DNA from: Archegozetes longisetosus
Lineage: Eukaryota > Arthropoda > Arachnida > Sarcoptiformes > Trhypochthoniidae
Direction of reading: 5' to 3'
Assembly (NCBI GenBank): GCA_018873245.2
Contig: JAEMBT020000008.1
Span: 9,545,172 to 9,609,171 of the forward strand
Length of the DNA stretch: 64,000 nt
Part shown: positions 11,788 through 23,300 of the stretch, one piece after another
How positions within the stretch are numbered: position 1 is the stretch's first letter
Layout: each line of letters opens with the position of its first letter
Translations under genes and position numbers: made by a program
The notes under the pieces: model-generated
Told to the model about the DNA's origin: nothing
The model's input: the letters and a program-made list of their open reading frames with translations, nothing else
Database searches by the model: none

Positions 11788-12436
11788 TTAGTGTATAACT
11801 GAATGTGAGAACTTCTCGCAAAAGTGAAAGTTTTGGATCATTTTTATATACGGCCAACTTTATGGAAACTTTCATTGAAAATTTCGTATATATTGAGTTG
11901 AGCTCAGGTTTCTCTATCAGTTAATGGAATGTTTAATTTAACTTTTATCGAAACTGGTATTACTCGACATTTTGAGCAGATGGGCATCTTTATACTGCAA
12001 ATAATCTTATGACGATTAATAGTAAAAGTGAATAATAGAGTGAACGAAACCAAATGGTGGATATGCGGATAAAATTGGTATTCTCATCATAGAATATCAC
12101 TATATTTTTTGAAAATTTCTTATTGACTCTCTTTTATATTTTTTGTCAATGATTGAGACAGACCTGATCTGCATTTCTAGTCGTTTCTGTCCTACATACG
12201 GTCCACGAAATAAGCTAAGCAACAAAACAAATTTATTGGTAACTTTTTAATTATAAATAATAATTTTATGAAATTTTCAAGAATTAAATGTTTTAGTATA
12301 TGTAAAAATTGAGTTTAGTTAAAGAATCTTTCAATTGCACTAATGAAGAAATAAATTTTAAAAATTAAATTTGGGTGCGAAATAAGTTTAGCAACTTCTC
12401 ATAAAATTATGAAATAATTAAACATTTTTACAAATG

Positions 12437-12747
12437 TGTTATGTCTAGACGTTAACCACATTCTTCAAACCATATATATAGTTAAAAATTTTAATTAATA
12501 TTCAGTAGAGCTACATAATAATAAAATCATTAGTTAATAATTAAGGATTAATACTACTTCACACAATTCATACTATTGAGTATAATAATAATAGTAATAA
12601 CAACAAAGACAATAGTAGTAATACTGATCTAAAAGAAACGAATGCTTTCACTTTTATACCTTCAAAGCATGTGACAACACAAGTGTAAGCATACATTAAT
12701 TACAGCCTAAATTGAAGATATAAAAGGGGCAATATAGGGGCATAACA
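12437..12747. mobile_element. Solo LTR (311 bp)
   Basis: Begins TGTTATG and ends CATAACA, with a 4-bp duplication AATG at 12433-12436 and 12748-12751. The opposite arm of the host palindrome is continuous at this point, so the insertion limits are clear. No internal retrotransposon sequence. TG...CA ends with a 4-bp duplication suggest a Gypsy- or Pao-type LTR left by recombination. Confidence 0.75.
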
Positions 12748-12781
12748 AATGATTGGTTTTTAACTACTAATTAATTCTTAC

Positions 12782-13001
12782 GAAGGAAGTTCGGGACTAT
12801 GTAATAACCGATTTCAAAAATATTTTTATGGCATAAATAAATGTCATATGATGTTCGAAATGACGTACAAAAAAGGCTGACCGCTAGACACTCACAAGTT
12901 ATGACCACTCAAATAGTGATTTTCTAAGGTCTATTACTATTGATTCCTATGTATTTTGCCTATGAAATAAGTACTCTAACTCAGTCGAATTACTAAGTTT
13001 C
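12782..13001. mobile_element. Fragment of P-element terminal region
   Basis: About 220 bp closely matching the end of the element at 1507-6716, including gaagttcgggactatgtaat, ggctgaccgctagacac and attgattcctatgtatttt. Only one end is present. The corresponding place in the opposite palindrome arm holds an unrelated stretch of roughly 90 bp. Confidence 0.8.
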
Positions 13002-13002
13002 A

Positions 13003-13365
13003 ATGGCAAAATCATCGGTCAAGCAGAAATTCGGTTATAATTATGAAAAAATTAATTTTCCCACTTAACACTACAATAGATTATCACTATTTTTAAACAA
13101 AAATTATTAGAATCTATTAGGAAATATAAAAGTTATAGACCGTTAAAAACTAACTCATTACAACTAGACCAATATAATGGCATTTTCCATAGACCACAAA
13201 TCTAGTAATTTGTAGCGGCTATAACTTTTATATTTCTTAATAGATTCTAATAATTTTTGTTTAAAAATAGTGATAATCTATTGTAGTGTTAAGTGGGAAA
13301 ATAAATTTTTTCATAATTATAACCAAATTACTACTAGACCAATGATTTTGCCATTGAAACTTATT
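13003..13365. repeat. Central hairpin of the palindromic transposon
   Basis: Near-perfect inverted repeat: aagtttcaatggcaaaatca at the left pairs with its complement at the right end, and the pairing continues through atagattatcactattttta to a centre near 13185. Confidence 0.85.
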
Positions 13366-13616
13366 ATAAAAATGACAGCTAAGAAGTCACCCATAAACTG
13401 ATCCCTAATATTTTACACCAACACAATCTTTAAATCTATCAAGTTTAAGATTTAATTAGTAGTTAAAAATCAATTATTTGTAAAAATGTTTAATTATTTC
13501 ATAATTTTATGAGAAGTTGCTAAACTTATTTCGCACCCAAATTTAATTTTTAAAATTTATTTCTTCATCAGTGCAATTGAAAGATTCTTTAACTAAACTC
13601 AATTTTTACATATACT

Positions 13617-14159
13617 CACAGCCGTAGCTAGCGGGAGGCTAAGGGGCTATAGCACCCCCAAAGGTTTTTCAAAGTTTAAGTGTAGACCAGTATGGAAAAA
13701 TGCTTACACAGGCTTTGAAACTATTGAATAAGAAAGTTATTAAAACAAAATACTGTATATTTGTTTCAAACCCTTTTTAATTCATAGTTAAGTACATTTG
13801 AATTATGAAAGTTATTGAACTTCTACATTTTAATATATTAAATCATTTCACACAATAAAATACCAAAGCACTTTTAATAAAAGTTTGAAAAAAATAATGT
13901 TTTTCAACATTAAATAGAATTAAAACTTATTTAAGAAATTCGATGTCTAATGACAGATTAAACGGTTTGGCTCTTATTTCGATTGAAAGAGAAATTGCAT
14001 TATCCATTAATCTAGATAATTTTGTCATTGAATTTGGTAAAAATCATTGTAACAGAAAAATTGTATTGTATTAAATTTTGATTAAATAAAGCTTATCTTA
14101 ACTGAGAATTTTCAGACATTTAGCCCCCCCCCAGACAAAAATAGCTGGCTACGGCAGCG
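13617..14159. mobile_element. hAT MITE with 8-bp duplication
   Basis: Perfect 8-bp duplication CATATACT at 13609-13616 and 14160-14167. Ends CACAGCCGTAGCTAGC and the complement of CGCTGCCGTAGCCAGC are inverted repeats. No transposase in its 543 bp. Inserted into the right arm of the palindromic transposon. Confidence 0.9.
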
Positions 14160-14371
14160 CATATACTAAAACATTTAGCTCCGTATGCACAGCGTGTTTT
14201 AAAACAGTTTTAAGACTAAAACCGGGCTTAAAACCCAAAACTCATTTTAAAACTCATGCACAGTAAAAATTTAGAACCGTTTTAAACTAAAACCACTTTT
14301 ACTAGCTTTAAATCGGTTTTAGTGATTAACAAAATAAGTAAATCAAAATTTTATAAAAAAATGTTATGAAA

Positions 14372-14676
14372 ATGAACCAATTTTTTCAAATTGAAGAATT
14401 AGGTAATTATGAAATAGTGACGAATAAAAGTTTTAAACGTCAAAGAGTATTAAAAGACAGATTCAATCCATTTGATAGTTGTGATTGACATATCATTCAT
14501 AGGAAAATATAGACTTACAAAACAGTGTTTCATTGACCTGTTGAATCTAATTAATATAGATTTAATTAATATAAAAATGAAAAAAAGACTCATTGCCTCC
14601 AATAATTCAATTATCTATTGTTTTAAGATTTTATGCCACCGGTCAGTTTCAAATCTCAGCTGCAGATCTTAACAGT
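14372..14676 (+). pseudogene. HARBI1-like transposase, N-terminal fragment
   Basis: An ATG-led frame reads RQRVLKDRFNPFDS and then stops. About 25 bases later another frame resumes with YRLTKQCFIDLLNLI, and a third gives RFYATGQFQISAADL. These are the ordered N-terminal motifs of Harbinger transposases, ahead of the DDE catalytic core. The core is absent because of the internal deletion. Confidence 0.8.
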
Positions 14677-14689
14677 AAATATAAAACTA

Positions 14690-15051
14690 TTGATATAATT
14701 ATCAATTGAATAGGTTTTCTGAGGTTGAGGTCCGCCACCAGTTTGTCTTATTTCTGATTTCTCTTTATTATAATTCTTACGACATTCGTATTTATATCGT
14801 TTCCAAAAGCTTTTCATAGACTTGATGTCTCTATTATTTGTATTTAAGTCCTGACTAAGCTCGTCACTAATTTGTTGTCAAACGTTATCTTTTTGTTGCT
14901 TCGTATACTTATCAGTCGTTTTACACTCAATTATTTTGAGTTTGTTTTCGTCGGCAGTTATTTGTTTAAGTAATTCTATTTCATAATTAGTAAAATTGTT
15001 TTGACGACTCCGAACATTATTATCACTTTTATTCAGTTTATTTTTATTCAT
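14690..15051 (-). pseudogene. Harbinger Myb/SANT-like DNA-binding protein
   Basis: Starts at the ATG at 15051. It reads NNFTNYEIELLKQITADEN, then a Lys-rich KTTDKYTKQQKDNV, then TGA at 14878-14880 where the family has a conserved Trp. The frame continues QQISDEL, SFWKRYKYECR and the RQTGGGPQPQ signature. This is the partner DNA-binding protein of Harbinger transposons, which helps the transposase reach the nucleus and bind the ends. One nonsense change; C-terminus lost in the deletion. Confidence 0.82.
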
Positions 15052-15359
15052 TTTCAATTTTTTAATGAATAAACAAACATTTGTTTACATTTTTTGCTGG
15101 TTTTCTGGTTTTAAAACGGTTTTTACTAATTCTAGTTTTATTACAGTCTGTGCATGAGTTTTAAGTTTTGAGTTAAAACCGTTTTAGCGAAAACCGTCTC
15201 AAGACTTAAGACTGTTTTAACTAAAACTCAGCTGTGCATACGGGCCTTAATTTTTGAAAATTTCGTAAAATTATTATTTACAATTAAAAAGTTATCAATA
15301 AATTTGTTTTGTCGCTTGATTTATTTCGCGGACCGTATATCTGGTAATTTCGTTCTCTA

Positions 15360-15880
15360 GTGCTTTGATCACAAATTCGAGATTTCCGAATAGAGGGAAA
15401 AATTGTGACCAACCAACAAATACTTTGTGAATATAAAATTTGAAGATACTTCATAAAAGACCATAAATTTTGAAGAATTTTTTGATTCGTTGAGAATATT
15501 AATTGTAATGCCGTTCCGGCCCGAGCTCCGAAAAGCTTAACGAGAGGCTAAAAATACTTGTCTAAAGTTCTGAAATTAATTTTAACTATTTTCACAAATA
15601 AGTATTAGATTTTAGGTTATTTCAATCTTTTATTTAGAAAATAATATAAGGAACAATAGAGATAAAAACAGATAAAATATGAATCAGTCAATTAATGATA
15701 AAAATAACTTTTAGCTGTGCTTTCCTTATATTTTTGATGATTTGTCACAAATTTTAATAAAATAAGATTTGAAATTTTAACATTTTGAATATTTTCACAC
15801 AAAAAATCTATTAAATTGACAATTATTTTTCAAATGTGTCTATTTTATTAAAAGCTAAATGAGGCTTTGATTAGTGTTGT
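15360..15880 (+). repeat. Dispersed repeat, continuation after the nest
   Basis: Continues the repeat interrupted at 12198; similar to about 200-700. It also resembles the next segment (15950-16560) by the order of motifs such as gagctc, gaaattaa, tcaatcttttattt, so the two may be old tandem copies. Confidence 0.55.
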
Positions 15881-15949
15881 AAAAAGAAATCTCTAGAAAC
15901 TTTCTCAAGCAACTTGAAATATTTCTTTAGATTTTCCAACACTAGTTTT

Positions 15950-16560
15950 GATTATAATTTTATGCGGTTCTGGTTCGAGCTCATAAACCTAAACGCATAA
16001 CTGGGGACTAAAATTAATTGTCTATCCAGAATTCTGAAACAAACATTCTATTAAGTTATTAGTAATAATAGACTTTGTTTGATTGCAATTTTTTATTTTC
16101 TTAAAAAATTATAAGTAATTAAAATAATATTTAATAACAAATATATAAAAGAAATATAGCTCAAGATTTAGACGTGATTTCATTATTTGATTGATACATA
16201 AAAAATTATAAAAATATTTAAAGGTTTTCACAAATTAAAAGATTCTTACTTTTTCTAACACTTTTCCACTTTCACTCAGAGGCATAATGAGGTCCTCTCC
16301 TTGAGGCCTCTGCCCAAAGACTGACACTATACAAGTTTTTTAACATATCTTATATAAACAAAATATATCTTAATTGTTATTCTTTTAAAATATTCACCGC
16401 ATTTTATAGCAAACGTTAATACAATGATAACCTTGAAAGCGTTAGTAAAGCATTACATAAAATATGAAGCATTTTAAGATAACTGTTTGACAAACTATTT
16501 CAAAAGAATGAAAACTGATTTAAAATCAGAGAATTCATTTCTCTATAACAATAAGGCCTT
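15950..16560 (+). repeat. Dispersed repeat, copy with an inverted partner at 60-63 kb
   Basis: Contains gttcgagctcataaacctaa, ttagacgtgatttcattatt, ggcataatgaggtcctctcc and aacgttaatacaatgataac. All occur in reverse order on the opposite strand at 60195-63355. This copy lacks the two mariner insertions found there and gives the empty-site sequence. Confidence 0.85.
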
Positions 16561-16859
16561 CGCTCGAAAACATTAAATTTTTAACTTAACTTTTAATTAC
16601 AAAATAGATTTAATAGTCTATAAGAAGAGACTAATGAAATAGAATATGGTCTATATGTAAAAATTTCATATCATAAAATATAAAAAATTGAACGCATTGA
16701 TAAAATTATTAAAACCTTAGACATTATTGAAGATTAAAATTTGACATGTGGAGTAATGAGAAATTGGTACAAATTTCCTAAATTCATAACGGCCTAACAT
16801 TAATTAGGGAGAAAAATTTAGAATCATTTCGAACAATTAAATTTTTGTTAAAGTATTTT

Positions 16860-17830
16860 TCTAATTTAGAGGGTTACGCGAGATATTTTGATAGGTGGTC
16901 AGAGCGAAAACTGTAATACATAGAAAATTAAATTATTTTATTGAATTCTACACAAGAAATGGAATTGATGTCAGTTTAATTAATAATCAGCAAGCTGATC
17001 ATCAACTTTTTAAAGGCTTCAAGTCGAACAAGGTAAGGTTTGACTGAGAAAGTTTTGCAACGATTCAACTCAACTTTTAATATACTCCAGTTCAAAACAT
17101 TTCACTTCAACCTCCTCTTTGATAATCACTCAAAATGTGTTCAGCACGTTAAGATTCAGAGTATTGCCCAGACAAACATTATACAGTAGAGGAAATTTTG
17201 ATTCTCGAGTAGCAGTGTCGAGTTGCTTTAGCTTTCATATATGAAACTTAATTTCGAATGAAAGTCACACCTTCAACTGAAGGTACACTATCTGATGATT
17301 TCAAAGAGGGGTAGCATTGAGTTAAGAATAGCTTTTCGAAAATAATTGCCATTCCAACTTTGCTCTAATTCTTTAACTACTGATAATTTTTTCAGCTATG
17401 AATTCATGAAAATTCCAATTTAGCCATGATTTGGCACTAGTTCACAGCAGCGTTTACTTTCTTTGATGTCTTCCTCGCTCTTGACCCAAATGTTGGTCAC
17501 TTTGATGGTTGAGCTAACGAATTAGCTAAGCACAAAAATCATTAGAAGGCTCCAAGTTGAAAAAATTACATTTTTGTCAATTCGCGAGCCATTTGCAAAA
17601 CTGGAGTCTGTCTTTAATATAGATTAGTGCTTTGAGAAGTTTGGCGATGACATGAAAGGGGTTTATCCTTTTGTTTTCACTGAACCATCTGATCGTTTAA
17701 CGTGAAACTTATTTTCCTCTTCTCTACGATTTTCAGAGCAACAACATTGTTACATTCTTTTCGTTTGTTGCTCACAGCCATCATAGTTTCTTTGTTCTCT
17801 TCATAAAGTTTGATGTCCAATGTTAGGATA
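16860..17830 (-). pseudogene. Tc1/mariner-like transposase relic, copy 2
   Basis: Diverged copy of 8061-9040. Minus-strand fragments include IKDRLQFCKWLAN in the position of the first catalytic block. Stops and shifts are frequent and no TIRs are visible. It is probably an old element or part of an old segmental duplication. Confidence 0.42.
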
Positions 17831-18850
17831 TTTTACAAAGCAATCATCTAACTTCTTATCCAACAATCACTGACCCAATTTGTTGACGGTCAAACTTTCA
17901 GTGCAATCCAAGCTCTTGAGACGAATGGAACTATGGTATTGTTAGCTTCTCGAGGTGTAGTTCTTTCAATTCTGTCAGTTGTTCCGTGTTTTGCATTATC
18001 ATAAGTTCCACGCATTGAAATATTTAGAAATTATTTTAAACACATTAAAACTTCAAAAAATAAAAGTTGTTTAAACACAAAAAGTCAGCTGTTTATGATG
18101 ACTGATAAAACAAAATGCTCGCGATTCTAATGTTCAACATTTTTTATAAACTTTGTGCATCAATTCCATTTTGAAAGAATAAAGATTTTTAGATTTCAAT
18201 TCGATCTACTGATTAATAGTTTACGCTGTGATCTTCTACCAAAGATCTTTAACAACCCTTATAATATCAAATAATGCTTTGAAAATACAACTATTTTAGC
18301 TTATAATAGTAGAATAAGGTCTACAAATGTGTTCCTAGCAATAAAGAAAGAATAAAGGTTAAATATGTGAGTAAAGAGATAGCGATTAATCAGAATTTTT
18401 GAGCGTTTGACTGCAAAGCTGCTAATAATTTTCAATATTTTTTCAATTGAATACATAAATCAAAGTATTTTATGCAATGCAATCAATTGTCAATTCGATA
18501 TAATATATGATAAAAGTTACGCAAAATGGCAATTCAACAAAAACTGAAGTGAGAACAAAATCAGCATTCTTCCAGTCTTTAGTGAACAGATATTAATGAT
18601 TTAAACTAAATTTCCATTCAATTGAAAACTTGAACCACTTATGATTTTGTTTTCTGCTATTAATAAACAACTTGTTATAAGACAGCATTCATTATAACAA
18701 AGAGTAGGAATAAGAAGGGTTTTAATTAGATAATCGAGTCATATATAACTAAATTTGGATTTTTATATTGAGTGGAAAAATTTAATTCTTCGTCTTATTT
18801 CAAGTTATCAATAGCTAACTGCATATAATATATTAGGATATATAAGTATT
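17831..18850. other. Non-coding stretch
   Basis: The first 170 bp may continue the relic to the left. The remainder is AT-rich, with no frame, repeat or terminal repeat that I can support. Confidence 0.4.
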
Positions 18851-18856
18851 AATATA

Positions 18857-19285
18857 TTAGGATAATATATAGTGACACAAAAATTTTTGACGAATATACA
18901 AAATCAAATGAAACAAATTGATAACAAACCGATTCCTTTTGTTGGTGCTAAGAGTAGACAATGTGAAACATCGGGTCTCGTCATTGCTATGATTTCCATT
19001 GTCTTCCATTTTGATGTGATAGCAATTAATCTTATGTCGCGGTATTGTTTTAAATGATAAATAATCAGCTCTTCGTGAGAATATAGAGCCCAACGAATTT
19101 GACTTTCGTTTATTGAAGTCGCCGAAGAAATATTTGTTCATACTGGATGATTCGTCTCCAACTGTGGAGATCGATGGAGATACGTCATTCGAAAAGCCAC
19201 CTGAACCGGTTGACGACATCGAGAAACTATGCATTCTAGTTTCCGACTCTGAGCCGTTGCTACTGAATTGGTATACATGTTTTGA
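18857..19285 (-). CDS. Ser-rich putative exon, unidentified
   Basis: A minus-strand frame is open from a possible acceptor (ccag at 19289-19286) to a stop at 18857. The first 90 residues are Ser/Gly-rich and acidic (SSNGSESETR, MSSTGSGGFSND) with basic phosphosite-like KRKSNSLGSIFSRR. Composition is protein-like and unlike the low-complexity AT-rich frames nearby. The opposite strand is also open (about 19053-19307: RENIEPNEF then PEPVDDIEKL), so the strand is uncertain. No domain was recognised. Confidence 0.33.
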   Translation of the reverse strand, partial: SKHVYQFSSNGSESETRMHSFSMSSTGSGGFSNDVSPSISTVGDESSSMNKYFFGDFNKRKSNSLGSIFSRRADYLSFKTIPRHKINCYHIKMEDNGNHSNDETRCFTLSTLSTNKRNRFVINLFHLILYIRQKFLCHYILS

Positions 19286-19411
19286 CTGGGTATGTTGTTA
19301 TTTTTATTGATCGAGACCAATGCTGACGAACATATTATCTGACAGCTTATTAATTGATCATAAAAACTATAGTATTTTAATATGTTTCGTGTAATTTAGA
19401 TTACACAATTA

Positions 19412-19866
19412 CAAGGGGTGGTCATTAAGTTCATAGCCTGACATAGAAGGAATTGAAATTCGGGGTATCTCAGCTAGGGTTAGTAAATAGCACTTCTTTT
19501 ATGTAATCTTTACCAAGTTTGATATAGATAGACCCATTAGTTTAGTCTCTATTGACATTTGAGTGAGGTATGATCGTGTGTACTTGAAAAGTGGAGAAAA
19601 CTGAGCTGAAAGCTATTATTATTTACAAAAAGAACATGACTCCACTGGAAATTCACACCGATATGGTGAATGTCATGTCAGTGTGAGTTTGTGGACGAGT
19701 GGATTGAGTCGAAAGAAAAAAACTTTCCTGGAGACTATTAGGCACTGCAGCATTGACTAATCAAGTGTATTTTTGTCAAAGGAGACTATGTTGAAAAATA
19801 AAATGATCTTGTATTTCAAATTTGTTTCCTTCTATGTCGGGCTAAGAACTTATTGATCACCCCTTA
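19412..19866 (+). mobile_element. mariner, internally deleted
   Basis: Ends CAAGGGGTGGTCATTAAG and the complement of TAAGGGGTGATCAATAAG, flanked by TA. Inside, VEKTELKAIIIYKKN and MTPLEIHTDMVN match the start of mariner transposases. A short C-terminal scrap follows after a large deletion, so the 455-bp element is non-autonomous. Confidence 0.85.
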
Positions 19867-20339
19867 TAAAAGCTATGCTTTGATCAAAAACTATAGAAAT
19901 TTTTCTATAATTATTTCTATGGACCGGAATATTACTCCCATTGAAATATAATGAACCTCAGATTCGCGAAGCAAAATAAAATGTATTTTAATAGCGATTT
20001 TTAAGACTAAGATGACATAACTTCAAATATTAGATAAAATCAGAGCAAATCAGAAAATTTCAAATAGGAAAGTAAATACTTTTTTGTTATAAGTAATTGC
20101 TGTTTAACAACTATTTGTATTTTTTACAGTAATTATAAAGAATAAGTTGTCGGGCTTGATAATGAGTGAACCAGTTTTAATAATGTAAAAAATTTTAATT
20201 ACTTAGTTTGTTCTGTTAGGAGGTTCATGCAAGGCTATAAAAGATTCATGTTTTTCAATGGGAGATTCAAAAAATATATCTATTTTTGATGAGAGACTAT
20301 CATTCGAATAAGTTTCAAGGAATTTTCTACAACATTATT

Positions 20340-23300
20340 CTATAATGACCTGTCCTTGGGTTGCTGAGTTTTCCGTTTTAGAAAACTTACAAATAAACTA
20401 GCATTGATATTTGAGTGACAACAAGCTTTGAAACTATCCATAAACTCATTTATATTGCTAGCAGTATCTGTTCTCCTCAATATGTTCTCAAAGTTATTTG
20501 TAATGCTTATCGCATTAATATCTATTCTCCCTTCTATAAGTTCTTTAGGTGATGAAAAATACTTTGGTAAAATATACTTTTCTCCTGTAAATCTTCTGAT
20601 AAATAAATCAAATAATGAAATTACTCCATTAATATCAAATTTTGATAACCCTGGAGAGATTTTATCTGAAGGCGTCTTATTTTGCTGCTCGGACGATAAA
20701 AAAGGAAAATTTTGATTGACAATAAACAAATCACTTGAAGGATTTAGCATAATTTTTGACCAACTCAATAAAGCGTTTATTAGAGATGGTCTGCTTGTTG
20801 CACTACTCGCCACCATTTCAATATCACGGCGGCTACGTTGGAGAATATTTCTTCTTTCCTGTTCTTGCCTTAAAAATTCTGCTACATTTATCTTGTTATG
20901 CTCTAAAGCAACATCAAATGGATTTTTTCCATCATGATTTCTAGCGTAAACATCAGCACCTTTGTCTAAAAGAAGTTTGACCATTTCAAATTGACCCCCT
21001 ATAGCAGCTTTATGCAAAGGTGTTATGTAATCACTATCAAGAGCATTAGTGTCAGCGCCTCTTTCTATTAAATACCTTGCAACTTCCACATGACCACGTT
21101 CAGCAGCTACATACAATGGTGTTAGTTGAATATAATTTTTGATATTAACGTTAGCTCCTTTTTCAACTAAAAACCTTACAATCGTCAAATTGTCAGCTGA
21201 AACAGCTTCGTGTAAAATTCCCCATTCATAATTATTTACACTATTAACATCAGCACCTTTATCTACGAGAAACTTTACTAAATCTAAGTTGCCTGCTCTG
21301 GCGGCAAAATGTAAAGGCACATCTCCGTCATGTGTCTTAGAATTAACATCAGCACCTTTATCTACAAGGAACTTTGCTACATCCAAATTACCTTCTAGTG
21401 CAGCCCAGTGTAAAGGCGTATTACCATCACTATCTATAATTAATCTATATTTATAAGTATTAATCTCAGTTTCCATAAATAGCTCTACTGCCTTTGACGT
21501 ACCATATTTAATAGCAGCCCGTAGGGGTGTTATATTATTCAGACTAGCCAATTTATTCACAAGGAGCTTTACCACTTCTAATTTATTATTTTTTTCTGCC
21601 AGTATTAAAGGTGTGAAACCATTGTTGCTTTTATCATTAGTTGCAGCACCTTTACCCAACAGGAATTCAACTACTTTCAAATGACCATTATAAACAGCCC
21701 AGTGTAAAGGTGTGCGATTAAAATTATTTTTAGTCCTAATGTCAGCACCCTTTTTTACGAGAAACTCTACTACATCCGATTTTCCTTCTTTGGCGGCATA
21801 GTGTAAAGGTGTTGAGCCAAAATCATCTTTAGCTTCTATTTGAGCACCTGTATCTATAAGAAACTTTATTACATCCAAATTACCATTGTGGACAGCTAAG
21901 TGTAAAGATGTAATACCATCCTTTGCCCTAGCATTAACATCAGCACCTTTATTGATAAGGAGTATTATCACATTCAAGTGATTATCATGAACAGCATAGT
22001 GTAAAGATATCCATCCATTTCCCATTTCAGCATTAACATCAGCCCCATTCTCTAACAAGATCTCGACAATTTCCTTATGTCCACTTGCTACAGCAAAGTT
22101 TAGACCAGTATTGGCAATTTCATTTTTCACTCCTATTTCTGTTGCTTTTTCAATCAATTGTCTAACCTTCTGAACATCATTTCCTTTCACAGCGCTAGAC
22201 AATTCTTTCTTTAAGTGTTCACTAGGACTTGTACTGGTAATTATAGTTGTTTCTGTAGGTGTGTAAATTGAAGCATTTTTAATAATGTCAACTGTAGTGC
22301 TACTAGGCGTAGAAGTACTAGCTTGTGCCATCTTTAAAAGCTCTAGAATATCGGCGCGACTGCTCAATTGAGCAGTGAATTCATATTGAGTCCTATGATT
22401 CTCGACAATAGCATTAACGTCAGCATGATTTGCTATGAGAAATTTCACTACGTCCAAATGACCGTTGTAAACTGCCCAGTACAAGGGTGTCCTTCCATCC
22501 CTTTGTTTAGTATTAACATTTGCTCCTTTTTCTATAAGTAGTTTGACGACATCCAATTTGCCTTCTTTAGCAGCATAGTACAAGGGGGTTGAACCAAAGT
22601 TATCTTTAGCTTCAATATCAGCACCTTTAATTTGAAGCAATTTAGCTACATTCAAGTTACCACTATATGCAGTCCAGTGTAAAGGTGTCCAACCATCATT
22701 TTTCTTAATGTTAACATTAGCTCCTTTATCAACAAGCAGTTTAACCATGTCCAAATTACCATTGTAAGCAGCAATGTGAAGAGATGCCCAACCATTATTG
22801 CTTTTAGCATTAATATCAGCATCTTTTTCTACAAGAAGTGTTACTACTTTTAAATCACCTTCTTCTGTAGACAGGTGTAACGGTGTCCAACCATCCTTGT
22901 CTCTGGTATTAATATTAGCACCTTTGCCGAGGGAATCTTTGATTTTATCAATATCTTTATGCTTTACAGCCTCGAACAATTCTCTATCTAATATAATTCT
23001 AAAAACTTTAGGATGACTTTCCTTGTTTACAATATCTAATGGTATTCTACCATCAGAATTCTTAGCATTAATATTAGCACCTTTACGTAAAAGAAGCTCA
23101 ACTACATCCAAGTTGCCATTTTCAGCAGCCAAGTGCAAAGATGTAGATTCCTGATTATTAGGAGCATTAACATCTGCACCTCTTTCTATGAGAAATTCGG
23201 CAACCTCAACTTTTCCATTTTTCACAGCAATGTGTAAAGGAGTATTTCCATAGGTATTAACAACAGTAATATTAGCCTTTTTCTCATCTAAAAGGTACTT

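Larger units (their letters stand above)
14178..15246. mobile_element. PIF/Harbinger element, internally deleted
   Basis: TTA duplication at 14175-14177 and 15247-15249. Terminal repeats CCGTATGCACAGC and GCTGTGCATACGG continue into GTTTTAAAACAG-rich subterminal repeats. It carries the two typical Harbinger genes in convergent orientation: the N-terminal half of a HARBI1-like transposase (plus) and a Myb/SANT-like protein (minus). The middle, including the catalytic end of the transposase, is deleted near 14680. Confidence 0.92.
12199..15335. mobile_element. TA-flanked palindromic transposon, host of a nest
   Basis: Ends CGGTCCACGAAATAAG and the complement of CGGTCCGCGAAATAAA are flanked by TA (12197-12198, 15336-15337), a Tc1/mariner-type signature. 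The inverted arms extend almost to the centre near 13185, so the original element was a fold-back of about 1 kb. It is now 3.1 kb because other elements lie in its arms: a solo LTR (12437-12747), a P-like fragment (12782-13001), a hAT MITE (13617-14159) and a Harbinger (14178-15246). Removing the LTR, hAT and Harbinger restores continuity of the arms by eye. It sits inside a dispersed repeat whose uninterrupted relative is at 60-640. Confidence 0.85.

Noticed and set aside
20428-20944. Plus-strand hydrophobic frames opposite the ankyrin gene 3' end
   Set aside because: Antisense to the conserved C-terminal domain; no start context or motif.
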